From positions 62,001-126,000 of the forward strand of contig NZ_JAODOR010000008.1 in the NCBI RefSeq assembly GCF_025398275.1: DNA of 64,000 nucleotides, written 5' to 3'. The position numbers and the translations under genes were made by a program. The stretch's first letter is position 1, and every line of letters begins with the position of its first letter. The notes below the pieces were generated by a model. It was not told where the DNA came from. It worked only from the letters and a program-made list of their open reading frames with translations, and did no database searches. Shown piece after piece: positions 63,401 to 64,000 of this stretch. Source of the DNA: Microbacterium memoriense (lineage in GTDB: Bacteria; Actinomycetota; Actinomycetes; Actinomycetales; Microbacteriaceae).

Positions 63401-64000
63401 TCAGGTGTCGATACCGAGGTTTCCGTCGTCCCCGCTGATGATCGGCATGCTGCCGGTGATCACCGGGATCGAAGTCGTCATCGCCGGCACCGAGGCGGAC
63501 AGCAGCGTGCCGTCCTCGCGGAGCGACTCGCCGAGATCCTCGAGCGTCGGGCGGCCGTGCAGCACGGGTCCCTGCCCGTGCAGGCGCACCGTGACCGTCT
63601 CTCCGCCGGCCACAACGTACGACGCACCCCGGACCATGAAGCTCACCGGCTCGCCCGGTGAGGCGACGACCTCGAGGGTGCCGGCGGTCACCGTGATGCG
63701 CAATTGCGTCCCGTGCCAGTGAAGCGTGAACGACAACGAGGGCCAATCGGCCGGCAAGCGCGGGTCGAACGTGAGCTCGCCGAAGTGGTCCCGCATACCG
63801 CCGAAGCCCGACACGAGCGCGGTCCACACGCCACCCGCCGAGGCGACGTGCACGCCGTCCGCAGCGTTGTGATGCAGATCACCCAGGTCGACGAAGATCG
63901 ACTGAGCGAAGTACTCCAGAGCGAGGTCCTGGTATCCGACCTCCGCCGCCAGAATCGACTGCACGACGGCGGACAGCGTCGAGTCGCCCGTGGTGAGCGG
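63401..64000 (-). CDS. Glycoside hydrolase family 65 phosphorylase, C-terminal part (partial)
   Basis: The last 199 codons of a GH65 enzyme (kojibiose/maltose/trehalose-phosphorylase type), cut by the window edge. The catalytic-domain end DSTLSAVVQSILAAEVGYQDLALEYF and HHNAADGVHVASAGGVWTALVSGFGGMRD are the family signature; the beta-sandwich C-terminal domain follows (LTFDPRLPADWPSLSFTLHWHGTQL). The catalytic Glu lies outside the window. Substrate unknown. Confidence 0.88.
   Translation of the reverse strand, partial: PLTTGDSTLSAVVQSILAAEVGYQDLALEYFAQSIFVDLGDLHHNAADGVHVASAGGVWTALVSGFGGMRDHFGELTFDPRLPADWPSLSFTLHWHGTQLRITVTAGTLEVVASPGEPVSFMVRGASYVVAGGETVTVRLHGQGPVLHGRPTLEDLGESLREDGTLLSASVPAMTTSIPVITGSMPIISGDDGNLGIDT

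Overview
This 64 kb window comes from the chromosome of a high-GC Gram-positive actinobacterium. Codon third positions are strongly G/C, and GTG starts and 1-4 bp gene overlaps are common. The gene set (SigK/RskA/DipZ, a Rv3654c-type Tad locus, a lysC with an internal beta start, an LAxTG-type surface protein, DUF2510 and DUF4244 proteins) points to Actinomycetia. The recurring GGATGCC-type words and overall style suggest Microbacteriaceae, probably Microbacterium or a close relative; that placement is inference.

Layout. 0-7 kb is an accessory-looking stretch: an MFS gene broken by one in-frame TGA with a divergent TetR gene; an alpha/beta hydrolase whose nucleophile and histidine are both replaced, divergent from a large SARP/NB-ARC regulator; and a metallo-beta-lactamase-fold gene that has lost a normal start codon, divergent from a second TetR gene. 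7-13 kb is a three-gene coupled operon: a Lys/Ala-rich RhoN-like protein, a 1311-residue Pls-type single-module peptide synthetase, and an M1 metallopeptidase. The adenylation pocket reads as lysine-type, so this is a candidate epsilon-poly-L-lysine synthesis and degradation operon. 13-17 kb is pstSCAB behind a clear PHO box.

17-23 kb holds pabC, a strongly structured intergenic RNA-like element, a conserved hypothetical, and a SigK module (rskA, sigK, dipZ and a divergent fasciclin lipoprotein) with candidate SigK promoters facing both ways. A tRNA-Lys gene follows, then a small accessory patch (YefM/YoeB toxin-antitoxin pair, a truncated and an intact GNAT gene, an orphan protein). 25-29 kb has an S4 protein and a coupled MMPL transporter, nicotinamidase and DUF2510 operon with a palindromic operator at the MMPL start. 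29-32 kb has tRNA-Thr and metQ-metN-metI.

32-41 kb reads on the minus strand: a minimal Tad pilus locus (tadA, one type II secretion F-type gene, a DUF4244 Flp-like pilin, TadE, an Rv3654c-like protein), then topA, tmk, holB and a secreted tripeptidyl-aminopeptidase-like hydrolase. 41-51 kb has acs, a TetR gene divergent from a Pro/Thr-repeat surface protein ending in a sortase-E-like LAATG signal, ridA, a DUF4177 gene, a class A penicillin-binding protein with PASTA domains, a metallophosphoesterase and tRNA-Pro. 51-64 kb has a HAD phosphatase, an LldD-like oxidase with its GntR regulator and paired operators, thymidine kinase, malate:quinone oxidoreductase, lysC-asd, recR, dnaX, a flavin monooxygenase and the 3' end of a GH65 glycoside phosphorylase cut by the window edge.

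Most of the window is ordinary core chromosome. The strongest candidates for new biology are the Pls/M1/RhoN operon, the doubly inactivated hydrolase paired with the SARP regulator, the structured element near 18.3 kb, and the LAATG surface protein.
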